DNA from: Syngnathus acus
Lineage: Eukaryota; Chordata; Actinopteri; Syngnathiformes; Syngnathidae
Assembly (NCBI RefSeq): GCF_901709675.1
Contig: NC_051089.1
Span: 17,668,008-17,732,007 of the forward strand
Reading direction: 5' to 3'
Length of the DNA stretch: 64,000 bases
Of this stretch, positions 43,029 through 54,740 are shown piece by piece (the stretch's first letter is position 1; every line of letters starts with the position of its first letter). The notes below the pieces were generated by a model, which searched no databases, was not told where the DNA came from, and was given only the letters and a program-made list of their open reading frames with translations. Position numbers and translations under genes: made by a program.

Positions 43029-44286
43029 CTGTCTTTTTCCATGTATAATGCGCAAAATTTAACTAATTTATTGTCCTAAAATCTGGGGTGCGCATTATAC
43101 ATGGGTACAACTATTTTTGAAGAAAATCTCCCACGAAATAAAACTTGAAATCACCTTTCTTCTTGTTTGTTGTCAATCGCGCATCGCATTCAGCCATCCT
43201 GCCCAACACACTTAGTCAGTAAAATTCATAATTGACGACACATCGTTTGATGCGATGGTGCAATCCTTGATGGTGTGTTATTGTCAAATATTGTTTGTTT
43301 TTTAATCTCCATCGCAGACCGGATATCATACGGAGGCCGCCATGACAGTATGCGCAGAAGGGATGCGCAAGACACGTCAATCGCGCATCGCATTCAGCCA
43401 TCCTGCCCAACACACTTAGTCAGTAAAATTCATAATTGACGACATATCGTCTGATGCGATGGTGCAATCCTTGATGGTGTGTTATTGTCAAATATTGTTT
43501 GTTTTTTAATCTCCATCGCAAACCGGATATCATACGGAGGCCGCCATTACAGATGCGCAGAACGGATGCGCATGACACGTCAGCTATATACTAAAGAGCG
43601 AGAGTTCAGTTCTAAACCAAAATGCGTATTACAGGAAATATTTTATTTCACAACACTTTGCCTTGTTCCTTTCGTCTCTGCTGTTCACTTCAAACACGCT
43701 TGCTCGATCACCTGCTCGTTTGCTGTCACAATGTACCCTACACAAATCCGAAACATTTGTTGCGGCTCCGAGTCACGACAAGGGGCAAGTTTTGGTTTCC
43801 AAGGGTGTTTTTATTCCTCTTCAACTTCTCTCCCATACAGAGCCGCCTTTTTCACATGCCCGCACTTTCCTCTCTTTTCATTTGAACCTAACTGATCGCG
43901 GTGGTGCCTTTCTGGGCAGTCGGAGAAATCAACGCCAACAAAAAAAATACAACCAGCCTAGTTAAGAAATCACCAGAAAGATCACAATGACAATTGTGAA
44001 CACACAGAAAGATAATAAATAACTGTAACATCACTCAAATATTGGTGATCCCGTTGAGAGTCTCACATATTTCTTCGCTATCGAGTTTGCTAGCGCATGC
44101 GCAGTGATACTGACCGGCAGAATAACATCCGGTTGTTCCCAAAGATGATCTTTTTTCTGAAATAATTTTACGTTTACGGACTTAAGTAAGAGTCAAAATT
44201 TGGGTGCGTATTATACATGGGTACAGGCTTTTTTCCAGCATCGACATGCCATTTTTAGGGTGCGTATTATACATGGAAAATTACGG
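43029..44286. mobile_element. TA-flanked MITE (family M2), copy 2
   Basis: Ends CTGTCTTTTTCCATGTATAA and TTATACATGGAAAATTACGG with TA at 43027-43028 and 44287-44288. Compared with copy 1 it holds an additional two-copy 206-bp tandem repeat (43171-43376, 43377-43580, containing CGCGCATCGCATTCAGCC) and a 310-bp insert (43758-44067). Confidence 0.85.
43758..44067. mobile_element. 310-bp TG...CA insert, candidate solo LTR
   Basis: It is absent from the same position of MITE M2 copy 1, where AAACATTTCTTCG is continuous. It begins TGTTGCGGCTCC and ends GAGTCTCACA. A short ATT/TATT repeat lies at the junctions. Ends and size fit a solo LTR, but no family match is visible. Confidence 0.5.
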
Positions 44287-44288
44287 TA

Positions 44289-46085
44289 TATCTCCTTGTT
44301 TTACATACTATGAAATCACATGAAGAAAGTAGATCGCTTAATAAAATAAAATCATGAAATGACTGACATAAACCTTGACAATATCTTTCTCCTTGTTGTA
44401 CTTACTATAAGATCACAAAAATCACATAATGAAATCAAACAATGACATGACTGGCATAAAGTAGATCACATAAAGAAACTTAACAATCACATGACTGACA
44501 TAAACAGTGACAATGACTTAACTTACTTGGCTTAGCTCTTGACCCACACAATAGAAATGTGAAGTAGAAAAAAAGAACGGGGTGGGAGGGGCACCTTTGA
44601 AGACTCCAAAAAAGGTGTTTTGTGCATAGGCACAAAGTACAGTCAGGACCCGTCCCCCCACCCCAAGGCGGAGGAAGGCTCCTGAAGGAATGGCGTCGAA
44701 ATACAAAAAGTCCTGCCTAGCTACAAAAACAGATATGCTCAAACCTCATTGAATAAAGTACATAAGCAGACAAGTATATTCACATATTAAATCAATAAAA
44801 TAAATATTTTAAGCATATAATTATACCTACACACCAAATCAATCAAGAAGACATATCTAGACATTTTTATATATGGTAATGACATGGGTTTTTATAACTT
44901 CATGATCTGATATGTAGTATTTCCGTGCACTTTGAAATAACAAATGTTTGTTGATATATTGCCTGAATAGCATAACGACCCTTAAGGAACTAATTAATGC
45001 ATGCTTGATGTTATTCTAAATAACGGACACGGCTCAAGGTGTCTAAGAATGTTCTGTACTTGATTATATCTTATGTTTTGATTAATGCTTGATGTGACAT
45101 CGTGTTTTGCCTAATGCTAGACGCCAGCCTTGGATTACTACTGAATGTTCTGGAAAGAAGGAAATGTTTTGCCTAACAATGAAAAGATATGGTTGGAAGC
45201 ATGATTAAACTAAGAATGTGACAAAGTTAGCAAATACATGGAGTGTCAAAAGAACAAACAAACAAATGCTTGGTAAGTGATGAGTAAGAACTTTGCATAG
45301 TCAGGGAACATTAACGAATTGATGATGTCACACACAAAACTTCACATAAGTCCGTACAAAATGACAAAAGTGGAAGGGTGATGAATGGACGAGGTGCGAC
45401 AGTGTATGTGCAAGAACAGAGGAAAATGTTTACAGGAAGGTAACTTGGAGATAAAACCAGCAGAGGTGCCAGAGGGAGAACGCCAGGAGGAAGACAGCCA
45501 AGAACCCGGCCAAAGGTGATCGCCAAGGCCGAAAGACGGGAAGGAAAACAACAGCCCCCACCAAGTCAAACATACAGAATCGCCCATAATCAGCACCCAA
45601 CCCCACGGAATCAAACTTTCCTGCGAACTTGCCCCACCCCAAAGACTCATCACCAAACAAATTCGGCCCACACCGGCATGTGCAACTGAATATAAGCTGA
45701 CCAAAGAACCTTGAACGTTGCCTTTTTTGAATGGAGACTTTTTGCTCTTGAGCATTGTCGCACGAAAGGCCCAGCGTTGTATTGTATCTTTCCTGAAAAC
45801 AGAGTTTTCTTAACAAGAATTGTGATTGAACTCAACCAACCTGTGTAAGTCTAATTTTGTTTCAGTGTCTTAGTCTTTTCCTAAAACGGAAAAAGAAAAC
45901 GATCACGCAGTGAGTAAATTGGATCACAGATGATTGGCTCTGTCTTTTGCCGTGAGGCGCGGATAGCGCGCTTCCCAAATTGTGGACCATATCCAACACT
46001 CCCTTCTCCTCCACCGGGGTGAACATCAATGTACAGTCACCAAGCTGTAGCAGCACTAAACTGTGCACACACAATTTGTTCCTCT
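44289..46085. other. 1.8 kb without a supported gene
   Basis: Early part: repeated TGACTGACATAAAC / ATCACATAA phrases. 45450-45850 has a promoter-like AATATAAGCTG box, CCCCACC-rich stretches and a TTGTGATTGAACTC end that would suit an LTR, but no second copy or TG...CA limits could be fixed. Open frames show no homology. Confidence 0.35.
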
Positions 46086-46090
46086 ACACC

Positions 46091-46185
46091 AGGGGTGTCA
46101 AACTCATTTTTGTCGCGGACGGCATCGTAGTCATAGTTTCCCTTGGAGGGCCATCATGATTGTCAACGTCTTCTATATACAGTAC
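46091..46185. mobile_element. hAT 5' end fragment
   Basis: CAGGGGTGTCAAACTCATTT followed by GGAGGGCCATCATGA is a typical teleost hAT terminus. The opposite end is not present; a Tigger-like element follows. Confidence 0.55.
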
Positions 46186-46782
46186 AGTAATCCCTCGTTT
46201 ATCACGGATAATTGGTTCCAAGACCACCTGCGATAGGTGAAAATTCGCGATGTAGAGAAAATATATTGTTACAATATCCAGAAAAAACTGTTATGAACCT
46301 TTATTGTAGTTTGTTGTAATTTTAAACACTGTATATTGTACTTTCAAATGTTTTTTTGAATTCTTAAACACTTTAGTAAACATTTTGAAGTCAAACTGAT
46401 TTTCATAAACATTCCTTATTTAAAAAAATAGGAAAATAATATAACATAAATAAGAGTAAATATATATAATATCCGCACAAGACTTTTAATAACCGTTATT
46501 GTAGTTTTATACGCTTTATTGATTTTTAAACACATTTTGTATTTTTAAACACTTTTGTAAAATGTTTAAAGTCAAACTAACATGCAGAAACATTCTTATT
46601 TACTTAAATAAATAAGAAAATAAATATGAGTAAATATATTGTTACAATATCCACACAAGACTTTTATGAACCTTTCTTGAAGTGTAAACGTGTCTGGCTC
46701 CTCTCTGCTCTTGCGTGCTGACTGACGCGCCCTGTGGCCCAGCGTGAGCGCATCCGGACAAGATTATTACAATTTTATTTTT
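46186..46782. mobile_element. Tigger-like element fragment (family T2)
   Basis: CAGTAATCCCTCGTTTATCA after TA, then AATTGGTTCCAAGACC, matches the termini at 58976 and 60366. Two repeats of about 0.4 kb (ATATTGTTACAATATCCA ... TTTTATGAACCTTT) follow. The distal end is obscured by the tail of LINE A2. Confidence 0.65.
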
Positions 46783-47162
46783 AATCAAATCAAATCAAAA
46801 ATCAAATCAATCTTTATTTGCCAAGTTTGAGCATGCCAAACAAGGAATTTGACTCCGGTACATCTCGGCCTCTGTACAACATTTAGGTAGCTAACTACAT
46901 TCAGGACAACATGTGCAAAAATTGCCAATTATTCTCAAACATCCCCTGATCTTAAACTCCCAGGAGGGCAAGGAAAAACTCAAAACTCCTACTAGGGGAA
47001 ATGAGAAACCTTGAGAAGAGACCACAGATGGGAGGATCCCTCTTCCAGGATGACCAGGCTGCAATGGATGCAGAGAGGACACATAGTACACATAATATGG
47101 ACAATCCAAAGGTAAAGCATCGAGAGCAGGATGTTATTGCACAGTGATGACTCTGAGACTCT

Positions 47163-48983
47163 ATGAGTGGTGTGAGTTCATCAGAGCGACAGCCTGGGGG
47201 AAGAAGCGGTGTCTATGTCTGCTGGTTTTGGCGTACAGTGCTCTGTAACGAACAGACTGCAACCTGGGTGAGAAGGGTCTGTAGAGATGTTACTTGCACG
47301 TTTCCTGGTCCTGGACAGGTACAAGTCCTGGATAGATGGGAGGTTGGTCCCGATTATCTTTTCTGCAGTCCTGATTGTCTGTTGCAGTCAGTGCTTGTCT
47401 TGTTTGGTGGCCGATCCAAACCAGACAGTGATGGAGGTGCAGAGGATAGACTGGATGATGGCAGTATAGAAGGTCTTCAACAGCTCCTGTGGCAGGTTGA
47501 ACTTCCTGAGCTGTCTCAGAAAGTACAACCTCTACTGGGCCTTCATCCGGACAGAGTCTATGTGGCTGGTCCATTTCAGGTCCCGAGAGATTGTGGATCA
47601 CAAGAACTTGAAGGTGTCTGTGGAGAGAATAGTATTACTGTGGATAGTGAGAGGTGGAAGTGGTGAAGGGTCTCTCCTGAAGTCCACTGTCATCTCCACG
47701 GTCTTGAGTGGGTTCAGCTCCAGGTGGTTTTGGCTGCATGGGTGGACCAGCCGCTCCACCTCCTGTCTGTACGCAATCTCATCACCATCCCGGATCAATC
47801 GGATGAGTGGTGTCATCCGCATACTTCAGGAGCTTCACAGAAGAGTCGCCTGAGGAGTAATCGTTAGTGTAGAGAGAGAAGAGCAGTGGAGAGAGGACGC
47901 ACCCCTGGGGAGCGCCAGTATTGGTGGTCCGGGTGGCGGATGTGATGGTCCCCAGCCTCACATGCTGCCTCCTGTTGGTCAGGAAGCTGGTGATCCACGG
48001 ACAGGTGGAGTCAGGCATCGCGAATTGGATGAGCTTCTGGTGGAGGATGTCAGGAGCAATGGTATTGAACGCCGAGCTGAAGTCCACAAACAGGATCCTG
48101 GTGTACATCCCTGGGGTGTCCAGGTGGTGCAGGATGTAGTGCAGCCCCATGTTGACCGCATCGTCTACCGACCTGTTTGCCCGGTAGGCAAACTGCAGGG
48201 GGTCGAGCAGTCCGTGATGACCTTCAGGTGGTTCAACACTAACCTCTCGAAGGATTTCATGACCACAGACGTCAGGGCGACAGGGCTATAGTCATTCAAA
48301 CCTGTGATGGCGGGCTTCTTGGCCACCGGTACAATGATGGAGCTCTTGAAGCACGAGGGCACCTCACACAGCTCCAGGGAAAGGTTGAAGATCCGTGCAA
48401 AGATGGGTGCCAGTTGTTCAGCACAGACTTTCAGGCAGGAGGGTGACACACCGTCTGGGCCTGGTGCCTTCCTGACCTTTTGTCTCCGGAACATCTGACA
48501 CACCTCCTCCTCGCGAATCTGAAGTGCGGGCGCGGCTTCTGTAAGAGAGAGAGTAGGTGATAACGATGATGGAGGTGTGGACAGGGGGGTTGTGGGTGTG
48601 TATGTCGATTGTGATGCAGGAGGTCCTGTTGTGTGGTTTGACCGTTCAAACCTGCAGTAAAACCTGTTTAGCTGGTTTGCAAGCCTTGGGTTCTCCACAG
48701 GTTGGTTTCTTGTAGCCCGTGATGCTCTGCAGATCTTTCCACACTGTCGAGGGATCAGGATTGGCAGAGAGGTGTCTCTCCAGGCTCTCCCCATAACACC
48801 TCTTGGCTTTCTTGATCTCTCGGTTCAGTGTGTTCCTGGTCTGGCTGAACAGGTCCCGGTCCCCACTCCTGTAGGCCTCCTCCTTGGCTTTGCGCAGCAT
48901 CCCGAGGTTTGGTGTAAACCAAGGTTTGTCGTTGTTGTACGTGCAGAAGGTCTTAGTCTGCACACACAAGTCCTCACAAAACG
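47163..48983 (-). pseudogene. Rex1-like reverse transcriptase of copy A2
   Basis: Minus-strand blocks: [80 protein letters not shown] (a change in NDYRPVA), [55 protein letters not shown] (frameshift after ADDTT), then LYCHHPVYPLHLHHCLV in a shifted frame. Several frame changes; inactive. Confidence 0.8.
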
Positions 48984-49598
48984 TCGTACCGGGTTGTGCT
49001 ACAAGTGCGGCGGGCTGGTTCTGCTCGACATCGGCGAAAGCGAGTTTTGTGGCGATCTGGACTTTGAAGCGGGGACATTAAAGGCGCTCGGTCTGCTCCG
49101 TCCTGGAGCGTCGCCGGACTCGCCTGCTATTCCTCCCCCGGTTGGGCGTCCGGGCCAGGCTGGCGGCCAACCCAGCTCGCCCGGCCGTGCCTTCCATTCT
49201 TCTGGCGAACGTTCGATCGCTGGACATCAACATGCCTGCTGAGTTCTACGGACCGGACAGTGCGTAACTGCTGTGCATCTGGAGCGGATGGCGTGCTATC
49301 GGGCAGACCGGGCCATTGTACGAGGGGGAACATCGCGAGGAGGTGGGCTGTGCGTCTACATCCGTGACGAATGGTGCCGGGACTCTGTTGTGTGATGCTA
49401 GCACTGCTCGCCACTGGCGAAGTTTGTGATCTCCAGGCTGTTGGGGTCCTGAACTCTCTCCCCCGTTGTTTTACTTGTATGTTAATCGTGTACTGTGTCT
49501 CGTCACCGTGGGATAGGGGAAACGAAATTTCAGTTTCTTTGTGTGTCTTAGCATGAAGGTATTGACAATAAAGCTGACTCTGACTCTGACTCTGAAAA
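48984..49598 (+). mobile_element. Rex1-like LINE, copy B4, internally deleted
   Basis: 5' part: CYKCGGLVLLDIGESEF ... SPGRAFHSSGERSIAG and the shifted CYRADRAIVRGGTSRGGGLC with VYIRDEWCRDSVV (endonuclease start). At about 49385-49440 it jumps to the 3'UTR (GTCCTGAACTCTCTCC, TCACCGTGGGAT, ATTGACAATAAAGC) and a (GACTCT)n tail. The whole RT is missing. Inserted in LINE A2 with AAAA at both sides. Confidence 0.75.
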
Positions 49599-49920
49599 GC
49601 TGATGTATGATGTGACAGTATTGGTGAGTTCATGCAGGTCTGAAATTGCAGCTTAAAAAAAAAAAAAATCAGTGCAGTCAAAGCAGGCTTGGAGGTCCTG
49701 CTTTGACTCCACTGTCCACTTCCTCACAGTCCTCACCACAGGCTTAGAAGTCTTTAATTTCTGCCTATAGGTTGGGATCAGATGAACTAGACCAGGGGTC
49801 ACCAACACGCTGCCCGCGGGCACCAGGTCGCCCGTTAGGACCGCATGAGTCGCCCGCAGGACTGTTCTAAAATTAGCTCAAGTAGCGGCACTTGTCAGTG
49901 AGCTGCATCTATTTATTTTA

Positions 49921-50791
49921 CAGTCAAACCTCGGTTTTCGAACGTCCTGGTTCTCGAACAAATCGGAATTCTAACAAAAAATTCGAGATTTTTTGCTTCG
50001 GTTGTCGAACAAAATTCGGAGGTCGAACCTCGCGAGATGAGCCGGGAGGACCCGAGAAAACCCGACCGCGCGGCCCGGATGCCGACTGAATCCTTTGTTA
50101 TTGTATTTTCGTTACTTTGAGGATTGTATTAACCCCTAATCATGCCTCCGAAGAAAGCAAGTGGGAGCAGTAAAGTCATCCTAAAACACAAAGACGCTCT
50201 TAAAGCAATGCGACAGTGAGCGCCCGGCGCCCTGCGGTTGCGTGTTTGGACCAAATTAAGCTCCCTGCGCACTGAGGTCCACTTAAATTTTGGAAAGTAC
50301 ATCAGGACTTTAAAAATATTTTCTAAATTTTAGCGACGGCTCTGTCACAATAAAGCGACCAGCGCGGTACAGTTGCGCGGTCGGCGACGCGCTACTGTTG
50401 CGCGTTCGGCGGTGCGCTGCAGTTGCGCGATCGGACAAAATTAAGCTCCCTGCGCACTTACGTCGACTTAAATTTTGGAAAGTACATCAGGACTTTAAAA
50501 ATATTTTCTAAATTTCAGTGACGGCTCTGTCACAATAATGCGACCAGCGCGGTGCAGTTGCGCGGTAGGCGACATGTTACGGTTGCGCGTTCGGCGGTGC
50601 GCTGCAGTTGCGCGATCGGACAAATATGCGCAAATGAAAAAATGCTTAAAAAAGGCGGGTTTTTTTTGTCTTGAAACGGATTAAAAAATGTTCCATTATT
50701 TGTAATGGGAAAAATAGATTCGGAATTCGACCGATTCACTTCTTGAACCGCCTTCTGGAACGGATTGTGGTAAAAAACCAAGGTTTGACTG
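49921..50791 (+). mobile_element. pogo/Tigger-like element (family T1), complete ends
   Basis: CAGTCAAACCTCGGTTTTCG and AACCAAGGTTTGACTG inverted repeats, TA duplicated (49919-49920, 50792-50793). It has a short frame (50142-50219) MPPKKASGSSKVILKHKDAL typical of a Tigger transposase start, ended by TGA, then two ~185-bp tandem units from 50253. The transposase is otherwise deleted. Confidence 0.9.
50253..50640. repeat. 185-bp tandem units inside Tigger T1
   Basis: AAATTAAGCTCCCTGCGCAC begins units at 50253 and 50438. Each contains GGAAAGTACATCAGGACTTT and CGGCGGTGCGCTGCAGTTGC. The same units occur in reverse in 7931-8518. Confidence 0.85.
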
Positions 50792-50901
50792 TATTTTTGC
50801 TATTCTTGATAAAATCACACTTACATGTGAACTGGAAATGACAATAAGACAGTGAAAGCCAAATTGAGCAAATTGGCTATTTCAGAAGTCTGTGTCAAAC
50901 T

Positions 50902-51216
50902 GCTCAGTGGCCTAGTGGTAGAGTGTCCGCCCTGAGACTGGAAGGTTGTGGGTTCAAACCCCGGCCGGGTCATACCAAAGACTATAAAAATGGGACCCAT
51001 TGCCTCCCTGCTTGGCATTCAGCATTAAGGGTTGGAGTTGGGGGGTTAAATCACCAACTGATTCCCGAGCGCGGCACCGCTGCTGCTCACTGCTCCCCTC
51101 TCCCCCAGGGGATGGATTAAAATCACACGGGGATGGGTTAAATGCAGAGGACAAATTTCACCGCACCCAGGTGTGTGTGTGACGATCATTGGGACTTTAA
51201 TCTTTAATCTTTAATC
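50902..51216 (+). mobile_element. tRNA-derived SINE, copy 4 (family S1)
   Basis: Plus orientation: GCTCAGTGGCCTAGTGG (A box), GGTTCAAACCC (B box), body and a (TCTTTAA)n tail at 51193-51216. Flanks TCAAACTG and TCAACTGG are similar, an eroded duplication. Confidence 0.9.
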
Positions 51217-51689
51217 AACTGGTAGCCCTTTGCCTTAATCAGTACCCAGGAAGTAGCTCTCGGTTTAAGAAAGGTTGGTGACCCCTGAACTAGACAGTGG
51301 TCCGAGAGTTCTAAAGCTGCACGTGGCACAGAGCGGTATGCGTCCTTTATTACGGTGTAGCAGTGGTTCAGTGTCTGCGTCCCTCTGGTGGGACACGTTG
51401 TGCTGTCTGTATTTGGGGAGCTCATGTGTGAGGTTCGCCCTGTTAAAGTCACCCAAAACAATGATTAGTGAGTTTGGTAGTATTTTCTCCATGTCTGTTA
51501 CCTGGTCAGCCAGCAGGTGCGTGGCTTCAATCGCTCGTGCGTGTGGTGGAATGTAAACGGCCGCCATTACGATCGAGGAGCGCTCACGTGGTCAATAAAA
51601 CGGCCGGCAGTTTATGAAAAGTGTTTCTAGGAGAGGGCTGCAAGACTCTTTCAACACCGTGACACCAGTACACCAACGTATTTCTGTAG

Positions 51690-53064
51690 AATTATCGGTC
51701 TCAATAAAAAACTTTGATACTGTGGCAAAACTAACGCAACAGCAACCGACCTCCAATAGCACCCCCCGCTCAGCCAACAATTTCATGGAATTTTTTTACT
51801 CAGAAGTTTCAGTCCATTAGGGATGAGATTGCGGAGACCATTCCAAAGACCCAGTCAAAACCTGTGATTACTAAAGTTGAATAAGGCTGATCCTCTCTCA
51901 TTTTGAGGTGTCCTTTGAAAGCCTTACACAACTGGTTAGTGTGGCAAAATAGACAACTTGCTTATTTGACGCGCTTCCTGGCAAACTTGTTAAAGAACAA
52001 TTCCATATTTTAGGATGGTCCATCTTAAATATATCTGGCAGTGTGCCAACAGCCTTTAAGACTGCTAAGCGACCAAACCTTGACCCAGAATGTCTCGGTA
52101 ATTATAGGCCGGTTTCAAATCTTCCATCCATTCATGTTACATGTGGTTTCCCGCAAGGACCGGTACTTGAACCTATACTGTTTAGTATTTACATGCCTCC
52201 ACTAGGTGACATTTTACATAAATATAACATGAGTTTTAATTGTAATGCGGACGACACCCAATGATATATGCCATTAGAAATGACAAATCCGTGTGATTGC
52301 TGTAATCTTGAGGCATGTTTTACTGAGATTAATAATGACTGGATGTCTCTCACTTCCTTACTTCTTAACACAAATAAAACAGAGATGTTGATAATTGGCC
52401 CAGCTCGCCATCAGCACCTATTTAGAACACCACTGTAAATCTTGATAAATGTACTATTAGCCAAAGTGATAAATTTCGTCGTGTTACATTTGGCCAGACT
52501 CTCTCCTTTCAGAAACACGACTAGACCCACATCATTAGAACTACGTTTAATCACCTCTGCAATATTGCAAGGCTTTGTCCCATTCTTTCAACACGTGATG
52601 CAGAAATTATTGATTACGCCTTGATTACTCTAATGTTAAATTTTTTGGTCTTCCCATGTCTAGTATTAAAGGTTTATAGTTTGTACAAAACACTGCCTCC
52701 AGACTGCTCACAAGGACGAGAATGTTTGATCATATTACCCCGATACTAGCCTACTTGCATTGGCTTCCGGTCCACTTAAGATGTGACTTCAGGGTTCTTT
52801 TACTAACGTATAAAACATTGCACGGCTTAGCGCCTTCCTATCTCGTCGACCTAGTTGTAACATACGTACATTCCATCTTGAGATCTTCGTTTACGCTAGT
52901 CTTTTGGGTCCCCAAGGGCCAAAAAGAAGTCCACAGGGTCAAGGGCCTTTTCGATTCAGGCTCCAAAGTTTTGGAATGACCAACCCTCAGATATCAGAGC
53001 TGCTGCCTCAGTAGAAACATTCAAGAAACAATTAAAAAGCTATTTCTATGCTCTTGCCTTTAAT
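51690..53064 (+). pseudogene. L2-2 reverse transcriptase remnant
   Basis: Recognisable pieces are RPNLDPECLGNYRPVSNLPS, HVTCGFPQGPVLEPILFSIY, SFNCNADDTQ (catalytic YADDTQ with Y changed to N), LAYLHWLPVHLRCDFRVLLL and TYKTLHGLAPSYLVDLV, standard for L2 C-termini (HWLPV...R..FK.L...YK.L.G.AP.Y). Part of the RT between LPSI and TCGFPQG is missing, and stops are frequent. Confidence 0.75.
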
Positions 53065-53183
53065 TAACCTACGCTGGCTCATTTGGCTGCATTTTGTGCT
53101 CTCTCTCCTGTCCCCCACCCCTCCGTCCGTCTTGAAGAGGGGGCTAGGTAATCCCCAAGATCAATGTTGCTGTCTGGATTATA

Positions 53184-54740
53184 CAGGTGCTGGCCAGTAA
53201 ATTAGAATATCGTCAAAAAATTTAATTATTTCAGTAATTGCATTCAAAAAGTGAACCTTCCACATTATATTCATGCATTGCACACAGACTGATGTATTTC
53301 AAATGTTAATTTCTTTAGTGACAACTTATGAAAACTCAAAATTCTGTATCTCAAAAAATTAGAATACGGTATCTCAACGAATTAGAATATTACTTTTTTT
53401 TTTATTTTAGAAATGTTGGCCAACTGAAAAGCATGAACATGAAAAGTATGATGACTCAATACTTGATCGGGTCTCCTTTTGCCTCAATTACTGCATTAAT
53501 GTGGCGTGGCATGGAGTCGACCAGTCTGTTGCGCTGATAGTCGCCTTCAGATCCTCTGCATTGTTGGGTCTAGCCGCTAGACTCTAGCGTATTGCATCTT
53601 CCTCTTCACAATACCCCATAGATTTTCGAAGGGGTTAAGGTCAGGCGGGTTTGCTGGCCAATCAAAGACCATATCATGGTCCTTAAACCAGGTACTGGTG
53701 AATTTGGCACTGTGTGCAGGTGCCAAGTCCTGTTGGAAAGTGAAATCTGCATCTCCATCAAGTTGGTCAGCAGCAGGAAGCATGAAGTGCTCTAAAACTT
53801 CCATTGACCTTGGACCTCAGACAACAGAGTGGGCCAACACCGGCAGATGAAATGGCACCCCACGCCATCACTGACAGTGGAAACTTTACATTGGACTTCA
53901 TGCAATGTGGATTCTGTGCTTCTCCGCTCTTCCTCCAGACTCCGGGACCTTGATTTCCAAAGGAAATGCAAGATTTACTCTCATCAGCAAACATAACCTT
54001 GGACAACTCAGCAGCAGTTCAGTCTTTTTTGTCCTTAGCCCAGGCGAGACGCTTCTTACGCGGTCTGTTGTTCAAGAAAGGCTTGATACAAGGAATCTGA
54101 CAGCTGAAACCCATGTCTTTCATGTGTCTCTGCGTGGTGGTTCTTGAAGCGTTGACTCCAGCTGCAGTCCACTCTTTGTGAATCTACCCTACATTCTTGA
54201 ATGGGTTTTGTTTCACAATCCTGTCCAGGGTGCAGTCATCCCTATAGCTTGTACACTTTTTTCTACAACATTTCTTCCGTCCCTTTGCCTGTTTATTATG
54301 TGCTTGGACACAGAGCTACGCGAACAGCCAGCCTCTTTAGCAATCACCTTTTGTGTCTTGCCCTCCTTGTGCAAGATGTCAATGGTCATCTTTTGGACAA
54401 CTGTCAAGTCAGAAGTCTTCTCCATGATCGTGTAGCCTCCAGAACAAGACTGAGAGTCCATTAAAAGGCATTTGCAGGTGTTTTGAGGTAATCAGCTGAC
54501 TAGTGTGGCATCAGGTGTCTTCTATATTGAACTTTTTCAAAATATTCTAATTTTCTGAGATACTGAATTTGGGGTTTTCATTAGCTGTCAGTTATAATAA
54601 TCAAAACTAAAACGAATAAACATTTTAAATACATCAGTCTGTGTGCAATGCATCAATATAATGTACATTTCACATTTTGAATGCAATTACTGAAATAATT
54701 CAACTTTTTGATGATATTCTAATTTACTGGCCAGCACCTG
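53184..54740 (-). mobile_element. Tc1-like transposon
   Basis: Inverted ends CAGGTGCTGGCCAGTAAATT / AATTTACTGGCCAGCACCTG, TA duplicated (53182-53183, 54741-54742). Second inner inverted segments (AATTAGAATA) repeat near both ends. Transposase pseudogene on the minus strand. Nested in L2-2. Confidence 0.95.
53577..54461 (-). pseudogene. Tc1-like transposase
   Basis: N-terminal helix-turn-helix (VVQKMTIDILHKEGKTQKVI, AKEAGCSRSSVSKHI), then RPRKKRLAWAKDKKDWT in a shifted frame. The DDE catalytic region follows: VMFADESKSCISFGN (first D), TFQQDLAPAHSAK (second D) and NPPDLNPFENLWGIVKRKM (E in ENLW), matching DD34E spacing. It spans three reading frames with at least two breaks and a stop near 54185. 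The catalytic triad residues are all retained despite the breaks. Confidence 0.85.

Larger units (their letters stand above)
49793..51287. mobile_element. Non-autonomous hAT, CAGGGGTCACCAACAC ends
   Basis: CAGGGGTCACCAACAC and GGTTGGTGACCCCTG; exact 8-bp duplication AACTAGAC (49785-49792, 51288-51295). It interrupts LINE A2 and hosts a complete Tigger-like element and a SINE. Its own unique sequence is about 300 bp. Confidence 0.95.
46783..51679 (-). mobile_element. Rex1-like LINE, copy A2, with nested insertions
   Basis: The 3' tail (GATTT)n is at 46783-46810. The 3'UTR, C-terminus, RT and linker follow to 48983. After LINE B4 it resumes at 49599-49792, and after the hAT at 51296-51679 (endonuclease part). 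5' truncated at the position equivalent to ERWCTDVT in A1. Tail differs from A1 (GATTT instead of CTTGAAT units), so A2 may be a subfamily. Confidence 0.85.

Noticed and set aside
45342-45816. Overlapping minus-strand open frames of 128-137 codons
   Set aside because: No motif; composition is that of LTR-like or non-coding sequence and the frames overlap in different phases.
50902-50975. Possible tRNA gene (A and B boxes present)
   Set aside because: The boxes belong to the head of SINE S1; the sequence does not fold into a complete cloverleaf and the body and tail follow directly. The same holds for the other S1 copies and S2.
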